Shown: positions 1 through 14,265, counted from the first letter of the stretch. The stretch: DNA of 64,000 nt from Oscheius tipulae (GCA_037178975.1 JASJZH010000002.1:4712001-4776000), one strand, 5' to 3'. The notes: a model not told the origin generated them from the letters alone. Made by a program: numbers and translations.

Positions 1-1559
1 GAAGGCTGGAAATAGAGCAGGGAATATAGTAGTAGTCATCTGTCCTTCGGAAAGAGCTGTGTTATGTTTGTCCTGAGGCGAGGCTGCAGATAAACCGCCT
101 TATCAGAAAGGTCATGTTTTGCAGCTGCTCTTTCAAAAGAAGCACTGATATTGAGGGTGGAGAAACCCGATGAGAAGTTCATCATAATCATAAAGAACTA
201 TCACAATAGGTTAGCAGCCAGTTTCACTCTGCTTCTAAAATTTGTCAATGAAAACTAAACAGAAGCCCATGTGTGGCTGGTCCCAGCTAGTAGAGACCCC
301 CATAGCTGCTTCTCTCGCGGGCAATCGGACCGGTCCCTGGATCCTGGGTAGGGCTGAGAGGAGGGAGAAGAAGAAGACCTCCCACACAAGTTGTTACAAC
401 ATAAAGATTCTGGATCTCGTCTATTCAAGAACTTATCCAAGACACGAGGTCATTGCTTGGATTCTACTAAGCAAATGAATAACTATCTCTTGTAGACAGA
501 TGCCTTGAAAAAGTGAGGTTGAGAGAAAAAAATGAGTGAAAAATAATTGGTCGTTCGGGGGCTATGAGAACAACCGGGCAGATCCGTGATTTTATCCGCG
601 CGGCTTACGAGATCTGCTTGTGCTGGTTGCAAGCTAGCCGCCCAGGGCTGTCCTTTTACGAGACAAACTTTTGGGGAAAGGAGGATGTACCCCCTACCGA
701 AAGTTGTTCTCTGAATTAGCATACAGGAGAAGGCAAACTGGTCGCAACTATTAAAGGGGAGACGCTTACACAAAGAGAGTCTCGGATGCGCGACTGCTAG
801 TGCATTGAGAGCGCCACACAACCAGATCGTGAGATTATATGAGGATGAGAGGAGGTGGTCAGCTTTCAACTGTTTCTCATTTCGTTTGTAGGCAGCGAAG
901 ACCGAATTAATAAGAGGAAACACTGTAATAGAGTCTAAAAACGAATCCGAATCCCGAACCTCTGTCGGCAATCCCGAAAATGGTACCGAACTCTCGTAAC
1001 CTTTATCGGAGAGACTTTTCCAGTTAATAACGCCCTACATGGACGTTTTGCGAGCTACAAAAATCGCTCCTTTTCGTTCTCCTCAAGTATTAACAAGTTA
1101 AAGAACAAAGTACAGAGGTTCCGTTGCTAATTCCGCAGCTCTGTCAAGTCAACCTAAAATCACTTCTCCAAGAGAAGGCACTTGTGTTGCAAGTTCCATT
1201 TTACCAGTTGGCATCTCTACTCTTCTTCTTCTGTTTTTGTTGGATCTGTTCTCTCCAATTTCTGCATGCAATTCTTCTGAGAAAATCCTATCTTGCGCCG
1301 ATTTGTTGCATTCGATAATTAGTCCTACGGTAGTTTTGCGCGAGACCGCCTTTTTCTAAATATTTGCTGTTGTCATTTTCCGCTCGTAGTTCTGCTACTG
1401 TTTTGTCCCTGTCTATGTTGCACAAAACATCTCAAAGACCCAATAAATGACGCGTAGAGTAGAGATATGACAGGCTCTTCCAGCTCTTCTTTCGCTCTTC
1501 CAGCACAAAGATGACGCCAAGCAGAAACAGTGAGAACTCAGCGAAGTGAGAATTCAGCG
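1..1559. other. No supported gene
   Basis: I see no reading frame here with convincing protein character or splice structure. The longest open frame (483-971, minus, 162 codons) has no recognisable domain and no plausible flanking exons. The stretch may hold the lost 5' part of the Argonaute fragment that follows, but I found no recognisable N, PAZ or MID sequence. Confidence 0.5.
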
Positions 1560-2413
1560 AGAACATCCATCCGAGTGTCGTGGGATACGCTGCCAACTTC
1601 AACATCAACCCGTTCGAGTTCGTCGGAGACTTCCACTTCCAGGAGTCCAGGAAGGCTGACGTGAGTTCTTTTATACATTTCCAGTCTACGTAGTAATTTC
1701 AGACCTTGAACTGCATGGGTGAGCTTATCAAAACGGTCGTACACCGTCATGCTGCTAAAGAAATCGTCATCTACGAGGGAAGACGGCCCTCAAGGAGGAA
1801 ATCCCTTCGATCAAGGCTTACTTGGCCAGGTCCGGACACCCCAACACGAAGATTACCTTCATTGTTGCCGCCAAAACCAACTCCGATGTTCGTCTCTTCA
1901 AGACTCACATCAACCCTACCGACAGGCCTACGCAGCAAAACATCGTTCCTTGTTGGTTCTATCATGTCTTCCAATAAAACCATCTAACTTTTCAGGTATT
2001 GTTGTGGACACCCAACTCATTTCATCCCTCGTACAACGAGTTTCTACCTCAATTCCCACACTACGCTCCAAGGATCTGCCAAAAGCTCTCGCTATACCAA
2101 CCTCTACGACGATCTGGTCCTTTCCAATGAAGAGGTTCAGGGAATGACGGTTTCTCTGGGTCACGACCACCAGATTGTTGCTCTGACCACTTCTCTTCCG
2201 GCCAACATCTACATTGCCAACTGGTTAGTTTCCTCTTTTTTTCTTTTCAACCAAAACCGTTCAGTTACAGGGCGCGGAGCAGCCGTCTGGGCAGAGTTCC
2301 ACACACGCGAGGAGACCAAGTCGGAGAGCAGCAACGGCTCCCAGTTCGAAGAGGCTCACTGGTTTCTGACCTATCGCAACCCCAAGATCGGCAACATGCG
2401 CGTCAACGGTTAA
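1560..2413 (+). pseudogene. Argonaute PIWI-domain fragment, frame-broken
   Basis: The translated pieces read as the C-terminal PIWI domain of an Argonaute. In order they are: NPFEFVGDFHFQES; LIKTVVHRHAAKEIVIYEG; IKAYLARSGHPNTKITFIVA; HPTHF...FYLNSHTTLQGSAKSSRYT; NLYDDLVLSNEEVQGMTVSL; HDHQIVALTTSLPANIYIAN; and a C-terminal part from RGAAVWAEF. A 42-nt intron (1661-1702) separates the first two. The pieces do not share one frame. A one-base shift is needed near 1780, where IVIYEG passes into the IKAYLAR frame. A second is needed near 2010, where VVDT passes into HPTHF, and the join after 2223 is also off phase. No GT..AG intron repairs the first two. The N, PAZ and MID domains are absent upstream. 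I call it a decayed or truncated Argonaute; base errors in the assembly are the alternative. The family binds small RNAs, but this copy cannot encode an intact protein as read. Confidence 0.75.
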
Positions 2414-2674
2414 TCCTTTCTTATCTCACACTATTCTTTATAGTATGTATGTATTGCTCCGTTGAGCAAAATCAATAGTCCCGTTGGACGGTAATAATCC
2501 TCGTAGTTTCTCTGGGGGTTCGGGGGGCATTACATCTCAGCCTCGTTTCTCCTTCCAGTTTGCCGGAACGTTCATAGAAGCTTGAGCAAAGAATCTCAAA
2601 AAAAAAATTTGTCGCTGCAACAGCAAGAACTATATTTATTCAACAAGAAAACATAACAAAAACGCTAGTCTCAT

Positions 2675-4448
2675 CTATTTGGGAAGCCGTTTGAGCTCGC
2701 GAGTCAGCCATAGCGAGAATGAGATCAAAGCCATAGATCCGCTTTGATGTAAAGCGGCCAGCCACACTGGGACGTAGTTTATCTAAAGTCTTTCGTCGGG
2801 GAAAAAGAAGCTGCACTGACCAATGTTAGAATTCCTAGAGATGCTTGAGCATAGACCATTCCTACAGTACAGTTAAGAGCCATCCTAGCTCGACGAGGCA
2901 GGTTGGCGCGTCGTCCAACGATCCAAGTGGCAGTTATCGTGGCCATGGTCAGGTATGCCTAAGTCCAGTCTTTAAAGAGACGACATTGCAGGGGCACAGC
3001 GAGCGCTTTTTTGAATTTGAATATTTATGCGGGAAACTGGATTTCCCTGGGTCCAAGTTTTTTTTTACATTTTTCGTATGTTTATACTCACTTTCTAAGT
3101 GTATTTAATCGAATCGCCGTTAAATTCTATTTCTTGTAATTTTTTTCCCGTTTTTCCGTAAAAGTAGACTCGAGGGTAGATTTTGACGGCGAATCGATTA
3201 AACACCTTTAATAACCGAGAAAATTCAAAAAAGCGCTCGCTGTGTACCTGTGCCCCCGCAATGTCAATGCTCCTTGAAATGGGAAATTAGACAAGAACTG
3301 ACGAGATTTCTGTGTATGAACTGAACGGTGACATCATTTTCGAAGAAGTTCTTCCAGAGAGGCGTGCGACTGCTCATGTTTGGGGGGATCCAGTCCTCGG
3401 CGAATTTGGGCCACGAATTATAGACGAGTCCAGCATCGAGACCGGCCACGAATGCTCCCATCAGAGCCGTTGTGAAGACAAGAGCTTTCGAGCTGTGGGC
3501 CAATCCTCGCATGGCGCCGAGCTTCCTCACTTGTGAGAGCTAAATTCATATTTTCTTTTGGAAAAAAAAGGTTCTCACATCGTTGTGCTTGACCAGATAG
3601 CCGAGTCCGTTGTAGAAGAAGAGGGAGTAGAGGAGGAAGGCCAAGGAGAGATGAGTGGCCAGACGGTATTGGGAGACTCGTGGAACTGTCGATTCGGAAT
3701 TGTTCGACGGATCAAGGCCGGACTTGACCATCCACCAGCCGACTCCACCCTGAGAATTGTGTATTGAGAGAAGAGAACAAAAGAACCTGGGTGAGAAGAA
3801 GAGCCGTCGCTACGGCCATTCGTTTCTTCATTCCTGAAGAGAAACGTCCTCGTGCCCACAAATAGGCGCAAGGGAGAAGGAAGACGATTCCGATAGCCCG
3901 TCCCCACATTCGATGAGTGTATTCCATCGTCCAGATGAATTTGAACTGGTTCAGTGTCATGTCTTCGTTGCTCGACTTGCTACAGACGGGGGTATTCTTG
4001 GACTGGGGAGAAAAAAAACCTACAATTTGTACTCGGGAAACTGTTTGTATCGCTCGAATTCCTCTTCCCATTCCTTATTGTTGAACGGCGGTTTCATCGT
4101 TTTAAACAGATCCCAATTGACCATGCTCAGGCCGGACTCTGTCAATCTGAAGCTCTTTTTAAACAAAAGAGAGTGAAGTTACCGCGTAACACCTCCAAGA
4201 GCCACAGCTCCGTAACACATTCCCGCACATCCTAGGAGCCACCAGCCGATTCGTTTTGTCTGCTTATCCGACAAATGGGCGACGTCTTTTCCATAAAAAC
4301 GAGCAGATTCGGCTCTAAAAGCATCGTTGCAATAGGAAATGAAGTGAAGAACGTACATCAACTTGAACTGCCCTCTACTGGCCAAAAAATTCCGTCCCAG
4401 GACGGCTTTCAGACTACTAGAGCTACACGCTAATTTTAAAAGAAGCAT
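2675..4448 (-). CDS. COX15: Cytochrome c oxidase assembly protein COX15, haem A synthase
   Basis: COX15 is the inner-mitochondrial-membrane enzyme that turns haem O into haem A for cytochrome oxidase. The pieces follow the family order: [28 protein letters not shown] (the first conserved His region); [80 protein letters not shown]; then [32 protein letters not shown] and [20 protein letters not shown]. The family's haem-ligand histidines are therefore present. The hydrophobic segments fit the usual eight helices. The start is the ATG at 4448, directly behind ttggttgcag. The intron at 2959-3302 (344 nt, unusually long) splits HRNL from AYLT and holds a hairpin repeat. The gene follows HCCS on the same strand with a gap of 222 nt. 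Confidence 0.95.
2982..3265. repeat. MITE-like hairpin in a COX15 intron
   Basis: The ends are inverted copies. The left end begins gacattgcaggggcacag; the reverse complement of the right end begins gacattgcgggggcacag. Both continue with cgagcgcttttttgaatt, but the right arm has an insertion of about 6 nt between the two blocks. A second inverted pair lies inside: tttaatcgaatcgccgt at about 3103 against acggcgaatcgattaaa at about 3187. There is no open frame. The structure is that of a small non-autonomous inverted-repeat element. I could not define a clean target-site duplication. Confidence 0.7.
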
Positions 4449-4458
4449 CTGCAACCAA
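4449..4458 (-). promoter_or_regulatory. Probable trans-splice acceptor before COX15
   Basis: On the minus strand the bases immediately 5' of the COX15 ATG read ttttggttgcag. This pyrimidine-rich AG abuts the start codon with no upstream coding exon. That is the arrangement expected for spliced-leader trans-splicing of a downstream operon cistron; the use of a leader is inferred. Confidence 0.4.
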
Positions 4459-4670
4459 AATCGGGCTATATACTGAAAGACAGCAGATAGACACTAGTTA
4501 GTAACTTGAGCAGCAAGGAGATAATAAATTCACAGACATTTTATTGTGCAAACCGGCAACGAGTAACAGGAAAACAACAATCCTAAAATTGAGAGTAAAA
4601 GAAACAATTCTAGCGAATCTATTGATTAAAAAAAAAACTAAACTGGGTGGGAGAAATAAAAAATTGTGGA

Positions 4671-5773
4671 TTAATGATGACTGGTGGTATCTCCTTCTAC
4701 CGGCGGAATGGGCAGTTTCGGCGTCATTCCAAGCGTCTCGAACTTGAAGCGCCAGTAGGCGACGACCTGAATATTTCAGTTTGTATCTTGACACAAAAAA
4801 GACAAACCATTCTGTCCCAGATGTTTCCGAGATCATTCATGGCGGGACGAACATCGAGGTGGGTGAAGAGTTTCGACTCCGGGTCGACAGCTCCTCCGTC
4901 GTAGTAGTCGATCACGTATTGGACCTCCTTCACTCCGCATCTGTCAATGATCCAATCGTGTCGATCGAACGGCAAGTCGTAGCCCATGATTTTGCGCATT
5001 CTGGCGCGAGGAGAGAAGTTCTTGGCATCGCCCTTGAAGCTCTTCAGCTTCGGCTGGGCGCATTCTCTAGAATCATCAAGTTAAATAGCTACAAATGTGC
5101 AGGAACTCACGGATGAAGTAGATTTTCCCATTTCATCACCTCGTGCCATGCTTCTTCGTTGTTAGCGTTGTGAATCCTAAATGTTGATCTTGGAAAAGGA
5201 GGGTCAAAACAACTTACTTGATAATATTGCGCATATCCGACTGCGATAGCTTGTCGTCCTCCCATCTCCAGCCTTTTCTGAATACGAACTGGTCATAGAA
5301 GAATGAGAAATGGTTAACAAACAAAATATAGTAACAGAATGAAACCCACTTGAGCATAGCGTTCCAAAACATTTGTGCGCTAGGATACGTCCAGGTTTCA
5401 TTTGGAGTACCAGCCTGAAATCAAAAACTTTTGAAAAAGAACTAGTCTAACCTTGGGAATAGTGGACTTTTGACGCTCGGTCGGAAGGGCGAACGGCTGG
5501 TCCGGGGCTGGCTTCTGATTGGGATGTTCGAGTTCCTGATTCATTGGGTTGACTTGGTCATGGCCGAGAGGACAGCCACCAGCAGCTCCGCCGGCAGACG
5601 GACATTCCGAGACGTAGTCGGCTCCAGTTGCGGCCAGCGAACGCCGAACATCTTTTATTTTCTGGCCGTCGACCTTCTCGTCTATCTGAATGTGAAGTCA
5701 ACTGGGAGACAAATGGAGAATAACACACCTGGACAACAGGAGACGCTGTTGGTTTTGATTCTCCGGAACCCAT
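4671..5773 (-). CDS. HCCS: Holocytochrome c-type synthase (cytochrome c haem lyase)
   Basis: HCCS attaches haem covalently to cytochrome c in the intermembrane space. From the ATG at 5773 the protein begins [16 protein letters not shown] Cys-Pro region follows ([10 protein letters not shown] and GGCPLGHD), matching the haem-binding CP motifs of the family. Conserved blocks follow: [76 protein letters not shown] and a C-terminal [10 protein letters not shown]. The His in PFDRHDW is the family's haem-ligand position. About six exons are joined by short introns, and the length fits the family. It lies upstream of COX15 on the same strand. I recall that the C. elegans orthologues cchl-1 (T06D8.6) and cox-15 (T06D8.5) are also neighbours. 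Confidence 0.95.
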
Positions 5774-6495
5774 CCTGTTATTGCCTGGAAAAAAAGGTGG
5801 ATAAATTGTGGTGAACAGGGAAGAGCAAAAAAAGAGGCTTTTGCACCAGCATAAAGGACTGAATCATAATTCCGCCTCAGGATTGGCCTTCCAGCGCGCT
5901 TATCACACGTGTTTTCCTGCTTCTGAACCAGCTGAACAGCCTTTTTTTCCGCTACAGTGTTATCACACCTACTTTCTTTCTACAGCGAATCCCACTACAA
6001 GTAAATTACAAGTGAGTTCAAAGTCATTCGCAGCAATATCGCTATGATTCCTAGCTCATAATATTACAAATCAGTTGATATGCTTCTTGCATCCAAACTT
6101 GCTGTGGGAAAGACTTTATTGATAAAGGAAGTGAGCCTCAGAAACCAGGAAAATAAGACATTAAATCTCCATATTTGCATCTCCATAATATTTATCGTTA
6201 GTGGATGCAAACCACGCCTGTACAGTGTGAAATAAGTACTTTGTAAAGAATTTATGGCAAAACGAGCAAGGAAAACTCGAACAAAGAAGGAGAAATCAGA
6301 AAGCTGCTGGACATTTGAATATAACAACAGTTGCCGGGTAAAAAATTACTGTAGCCGCGTGGCGGGCCTTCGAACATTGAAATTTCATACGCTGTTCAAA
6401 GTTTTCTTTTCTTCTGTTTTCTTTCCAATCTAATATTACTATTTTAGATCCTGCTGATGTTTTCCCGAAGACAAATATCAAATACGACTCGATAA
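5774..6495. other. Divergent intergenic region between HCCS and membralin
   Basis: About 720 nt separate the HCCS start (minus) from the membralin start (plus). No coding frame is convincing, so it probably holds both promoters. I see no recognisable element beyond AT-rich runs. Confidence 0.5.
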
Positions 6496-9183
<2,688 letters not shown>

Positions 9184-9481
9184 GTTCCCTCTCGTAATAT
9201 AACCAAAGGGTAGTCCAGCCGGCTAGATGCCATCTCTTCAACCAAAATTATCCCGCGTTACGAGTGCCTTCTGTGATATTATGTCCTCTCCCCCAGTTCC
9301 TTTAACTCCGCCCAATCTATTCCCCTTTTTTTGCCGTCCCTCGTGTTGTGATGTTGACATTTTTGTAAATACATAAAATGCAAACTACTTTACAACTTGT
9401 TTCATTTTTTGGCCCTATTTCCATAGCTTTTTGTCGCTTTTTCTAACAGGAAAATACGGAATAGATGAAAAGTTCAGAAAA

Positions 9482-10574
9482 ATGTCTCTACCGACTCCAC
9501 ATTACAAATTGAGTGCCATCCACAGCAACAGCGTCTACGATCCGGCAGAAGACACATTCCTCCTCATGGACGCCATTGAAAAGGACATCCAGGTACGATT
9601 TTTCATTCCTTATCATGTACTTACGTACTTCGCTATACAAAAACTTCTTTTACAAACTTTGTTTGCAGACTCTCCGCGCGATGAATCCGCAGATCGCACT
9701 AGAAATCGGATGTGGCTCCGGCGTCGTCTCGACCTTTCTGAACCAGGTGGGAACAATTTATTTTTTCTGCTCTCTCCCTGGAGACAGCAGCGAGTGCTCC
9801 TCTGTCTGTCATCCGTCAAAGCCACCACAAGAGGCTCTTTTTGAGACCGGAGACGCAGTTTTTTCTTTTCACCAAGTTCATAGGCCATTATGGGAGGAGT
9901 ACGTTTTTTAAGGGCAAAGCTGGGCTGTCCAATGGCAGCCAGTCCAATCTGATTAACTGCTTTTCACAGCCGGCGGGCTCTCTGGATGACACCCGGGGTC
10001 CAATTTGACAAAGTGCAAGATGTCCTGCAAAAAAATCTTGATCATTTGCAGGCTCTCGGAGGAAAGGTCATGTCCTTTGCCACTGATCTGAATCCCCAAG
10101 CTCTCGATTGCACAATGGAGACAGCGAGATTGAACAACGTCGAAATACAAGCCGTCAGGACGGATCTCGAGACGGGCTTGGACCATCTGAAGGTTTTTTT
10201 CTCTTTACATTACGAGCTGAATAACACAGAATTTTAGGGGAAAGTAGACATCCTAATGTTCAATCCGCCCTACGTTCCGACAGAAAACGAGCCACAAAAC
10301 GACCTGGAACGATGCTGGGCTGGAGGGGTTAGTGGACGAGGAGCACTGGATCGACTAATGCCTCGAATACCGGAACTTCTCTCGCCGCACGGAGTCTTCT
10401 ATCTTGTCGCCCTTCACGCCAACAACATTACTGAACTTTTAACACATTCTCCTCTTTTGAAAGGTTAAAATTTTTCATTATAAAACTAGAAACATTTCAG
10501 GCTCAGTGACGATGGAACGACGATGCGGCATCGAGCGTCTCTACATTCTAAAATTCAGCCGAGTTACTACCTAA
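9482..10574 (+). CDS. N6AMT1: HemK2-type N6 methyltransferase (eRF1 Gln methyltransferase)
   Basis: The protein starts MSLPTPHYKLSAIHSNSVYD and has the SAM-binding motif ALEIGCGSGVVSTFL and an acidic strand end, MSFATDLNPQALDCT. The catalytic loop is DILMFNPPYVPTENE, whose NPPY is the HemK signature that holds the target amide nitrogen. LERCWAGGVSGRGALDRLMP and a short C-terminal strand ending FSRVTT follow. The family forms a dimer with TRM112 and methylates the GGQ glutamine of eRF1. I chose the ATG at 9482 because the domain begins there; the in-frame ATG at 9431 adds a less conserved leader. An intron of about 300 nt (9747-10049) splits motif I from motif II and is otherwise empty. Confidence 0.93.
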
Positions 10575-10894
10575 TAAAGATTTCTCGCGTGTCTTTTTAC
10601 TAGTCCCGAGCTGACTACTCGAACATTCAAGATGCTTGTCGGATCGGGTTACTGACACGCGGTCACAGAGCTATACCGATACGGTAAATACGTGAGTGGG
10701 GCTCCGCGTGCATTCCTTTCTAGTTTCTTTTCCCCTTCTCGGTAACAATAACAGTCGCGTGTGAAATGCTTCTCATTGGCCTACGGGTCGCCTAATTCCG
10801 ACTGATCCCCGTCTCGGCAAACAGTTTTCCGCTTCCGGTCAACTCTCTTCTCGCTCACAAACTTATTGCTACTCGGAATATTCTAGACTCTTCG

Positions 10895-13531
10895 ATGATC
10901 TGGATACTGCTCCTCTTTCTGCGGACAGTAGGGGCAGATCTTGTTCATTTTTTGGCGGAACAGTCGTTGGCACCACCTTCTATTCCACTTATTCGACCGA
11001 CGTCCTACGATCTGCAGATTCAACTGCCGTTGTCCGAGGTGAGGCTTTTTTGATTAATACAACAAACCCTACTGAATACAACAAAAAAACATACCAGACT
11101 CAGTTCTTTTCTACCCAATTATTCAAGCTGCCTCATATTCCCTTCACATGACCTGATTAGTAAACTGTGCCGGTCATTAGATTCGCAATGTCTGATGTGA
11201 CTCTTTTTCAGATAACTAACCCGGACACTCCACTCTTCACAGCACATGTCGTTCTTCAGTTCCAGCTGACATCGGACCTTGGTTTGACCGCTCCTTTTGT
11301 CAGTGATTCTTCGGACAAAGGAGCCAAGTTCACGGTAAGAGATAATTAGCAACTTAACAATGTCCAGCTCTCAATCGACGGACTCGACCATTTTGAGAAC
11401 GTCTCGTTGGTCTTCAACGGAACTGAAGTTCCCATTGCCAATGTTGTTCTGACCGATTTGGAGATGGAGCTCACAGCGGGACAGCCAGTTTTGTTTTCGG
11501 GAAGATATACTCTGAGTGTTGGCCGGTACAAGGGAACTATTGGCAGTGCTCTGTACTACAGGTTTCTATTTCTAAAGAATCAAAAATTAGAAAGTTTCAG
11601 AGACGCAGGTGAACATGCTGCCTTCGGATCTGCTCTGTTCCCGAACAAGGCAGCCTCAGTCTTTCCCACGGTCAACAGCCTTTCCAATCAGGTAGTCAAG
11701 CGTCAGATGATCAATAAGTTATAGTTCAGGTCCCAATTTCCGTCGGAATCGTACATCCAAAAGGTACCAAAGCACTCAGTTCAACTCCACAAGATTCCTT
11801 CGGGGTAATTGATGAGAATTGGCAGGTTAGTCTTTCATTCACCACCCATCCATGTCTCAAATCCGTGATCTCAAAAAAATATTCTAGATGACCTCCTTCC
11901 GAGCCAGCAGTCCCATTCCACCATCTCTTTTAGCCTTCGCATTGCTTCCAGATGAATTCACATCCATCGAGAATACTTACACTGGAATCCGGATCGGAGT
12001 ACATTTCAACAGCTACAGGATCCGTGATACCCATGCAAATCAGCTTCTCAACAGTGCCACGCAGGTTCTTGGTCACTTGAAGCGAGTTTTCTTCATTCGA
12101 ACCAAAGACAATTCTCCAGACAACTCTTTTCGGGCTCCGTAGCCATGCCAAAAGTCGACATTGTTCTGATGGCGGATGTCCAGCACTCAGCCTCTTTCGG
12201 AACCTTTTTCTTGAATGAAGTCACCTATCTTCAACTCGACTATGCTAACCAGGTTCACCTCCTGGCCAGTCAACTGGCTAGACATTGGATAGGTGGTCTG
12301 GTGACAGTTTCGGAAGAGAGTGAAACATGTATGATGGTCAGAAAGCTGAAGAGAAAATCTGAAAAAAAAAGTTTAGGAAGATATAGTTTCTTACATTGGC
12401 TTCAAAATAGCCAAGCGAATGACAAATGACGACCATTTGAGACTGGCACACTATTTAAAAGTCCTCTGGAACGAGGATGTCTTTGCTACTGGGAGATCTC
12501 TGTTCCTTCACGAGCCGGTAGATGAGGAACAGGTTGGGCTCTGTCTACACTTTATGTATCCCTCTCAGATTGTTTCCCGCTGTGGTCTGCGAGGAGTGGT
12601 CTTCCTCGAATCACTTGAGGCAATGCTCGGAGAGAGACACATGCTGACTGCCATCAACCAAGTGGTATGCAAACCAAACTTGTACCTATCTATCAATCAT
12701 ATTCAGATCTTCCATACTAACCCAGCCAACGTGGATCTGTCGACGTTCATGTCAAAGATCAACGAGACTGTCGACGAAGGAGTTGGACTCTCTCAAGTTC
12801 TCCAGTTCTGGCGTCAACATGGTGGCCTCCCTGCTCTCGAAGTCGACAAGTTCAACAGCAGTATTCGACTGAAACAGATCCAGGACGGAAGTACTGTACA
12901 GAGTGGAAACGGCGGCTGGGAAAGAATGCCCCTGTGGCCGTTGACTCTCGAGTTCACCGAGTTCAAACTCCCGGTCAAATTGATGCTCAGTCAGGGAATC
13001 CATTTGGCTCCGGTCAGGGAGGGAACGGCCTTGGCAAACCTGGGATTTGTGCACTTCTACCGAGTCAACTACGACATGGACAGTTGGAAGGCAGTTCTCA
13101 ACATGCTCACACAGGTAGAGAGATCGAATGACAGTACAACTCTTCCAGAACGCAACTCTCTACACAAGCAGAGAACGAGCCCAGTTGACCTATGACTTCT
13201 GTCATTTCTACGCAGAGAACGGACTGGCAGAGCCGGCTGCCTCTCAGCTGAGAGACGAGTGGCTCAAAGTCATCCAACTTCGAGCAGCCTCTTTTCCAGC
13301 GTGTGAGGCAATCGCATGGCGATGTGCTCTTCCTAAAAAGTACGAGAAGTTAAATGCAGACAACGAACGGATACTACGGTAGGTTAGCTGGACAGACAGC
13401 AACTACGTTCTATCAGAAAACGTCTCTTCGATTCCCTAACAAACGTGGAAGAAATGACCTGTGGACGAGGGGCAGTCCACGACGCTGTCAATGATCTCTG
13501 TAAGAATCTGTTCGGCAAACCCTGCTTCTAA
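10895..13531 (+). CDS. Secreted M1 aminopeptidase-like protein, zinc site lost
   Basis: A signal peptide (MIWILLLFLRTVGA) leads into the N-terminal beta domain of an M1 peptidase (IRPTSYDLQIQLPL, GRYTLSVGRYKGTIGSALYY). The catalytic-domain and ERAP-like C-terminal parts follow (FTNFEY-type region, AMLGERHMLTAINQ, TYDFCHFYAENGLAEPAAS, IAWRCALPKKYEKLNADNER). The metal site is degraded. Where active enzymes read VVAHELAHQWFGNLVT, this protein reads LLASQLARHWIGGLVT, so the HExxH residues are gone. The GAMEN region is likewise unrecognisable (VQHSASFGTFFLNE). The overall fold and length remain those of the family, so it is probably a non-catalytic secreted binding protein. The C-terminus ends LFGKPCF, followed at once by AATAAAG. 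Confidence 0.85.
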
Positions 13532-13603
13532 TAAAGTTTTGTGATTAGAGTAGCAGCCAATTTATTGGTGGCAAAGCACGTATCTCATTCGAGTACCTTT
13601 TAT

Positions 13604-14265
13604 CTACCTTTTATCGTCGAACTTCTTCATCTTCTCGCTGCCCTCCTTCTTCTTATCGTCCTCTTTGGGCTTGTCTTGGGCTCTCTTTTTGTTGTCATCG
13701 CTCTTTGCAGGAGTTTTCATCTTCTTTTCATCTTCTCTTTGACTTTCTTCTCGACTTTGTCCTCCTTCTTGACTACTTCTACTACTTTTCCTTTCGGAGC
13801 TCTTCTCTCTCTCTTTTTCCTGTCCTCGACCTTCTTCTTCTCAGCCAATTTCTCTTCCTTCATATCCACCTTCTTATCCTCTTTGTTGACCTCTTCCTCC
13901 TTCTCTACCTTCTTTTCTTCCTTCTTTGGTTTCTCCTTGTCATCCGACTTCTTTCGGTTTCCTCTCATCATCTTCCTGAGTCATAGCTAAGGTTATAGGC
14001 TTCAGGCTTCTTTTTCTCATTCATCGGACTTTCTGCCTTCGCAGCTGAGAGTAGTTTCGATGATTTTTTTCCCTTTTGTTCTGAGGAAGACGTCGGAGAA
14101 ACTTTTGGAACAGACGCTGGTGGTTGTTTCAACTTCTGGTCTGAACCAGAGTTGTTCGTTCTTCTTCTTTCCACACTGGGCTACCACAGCCAGAGCTGAA
14201 GAATTCTTTGCTACAGTAACTTACGGTGACCTACCGAGACAACTTACTATGAAAAGTAGTATCAT
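13604..14265 (-). CDS. Lys/Glu-rich low-complexity protein, exon structure uncertain
   Basis: I do not recognise a family. The body is a charged run (KKSDDKEKPKKEEKKVEKEE and similar), with a basic C-terminus SEKMKKFDDKR. The hydrophobic start MILLFIVSCL at 14265 could be a signal or anchor. The three long open pieces lie in three different frames, but GT..AG introns can reconcile them. One of 53 nt (gtagtcaaga...gaaaag) links the body to the KMKTPAKSDD end. The 5' end has two readings: a 47-nt intron giving SPVERRRTNNSGSDQ, or an 82-nt intron giving CGKKKNEQLWFRPEV, which also needs a weak gtccga donor to reach the body. A frame-broken gene is the alternative. The plus-strand open frame over the same bases is an antisense shadow of the charged repeats. 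Confidence 0.45.

Noticed and set aside
483-971. Minus-strand open frame of 162 codons
   Set aside because: Composition is not protein-like, there is no recognisable domain, and no splice context supports it.
13541-13990. Plus-strand open frame rich in Leu, Phe and Ser (149 codons), looking like a membrane protein
   Set aside because: It is the antisense of the Lys/Glu-rich repeats, where AAG/GAG codons read as CTT/CTC on the other strand.
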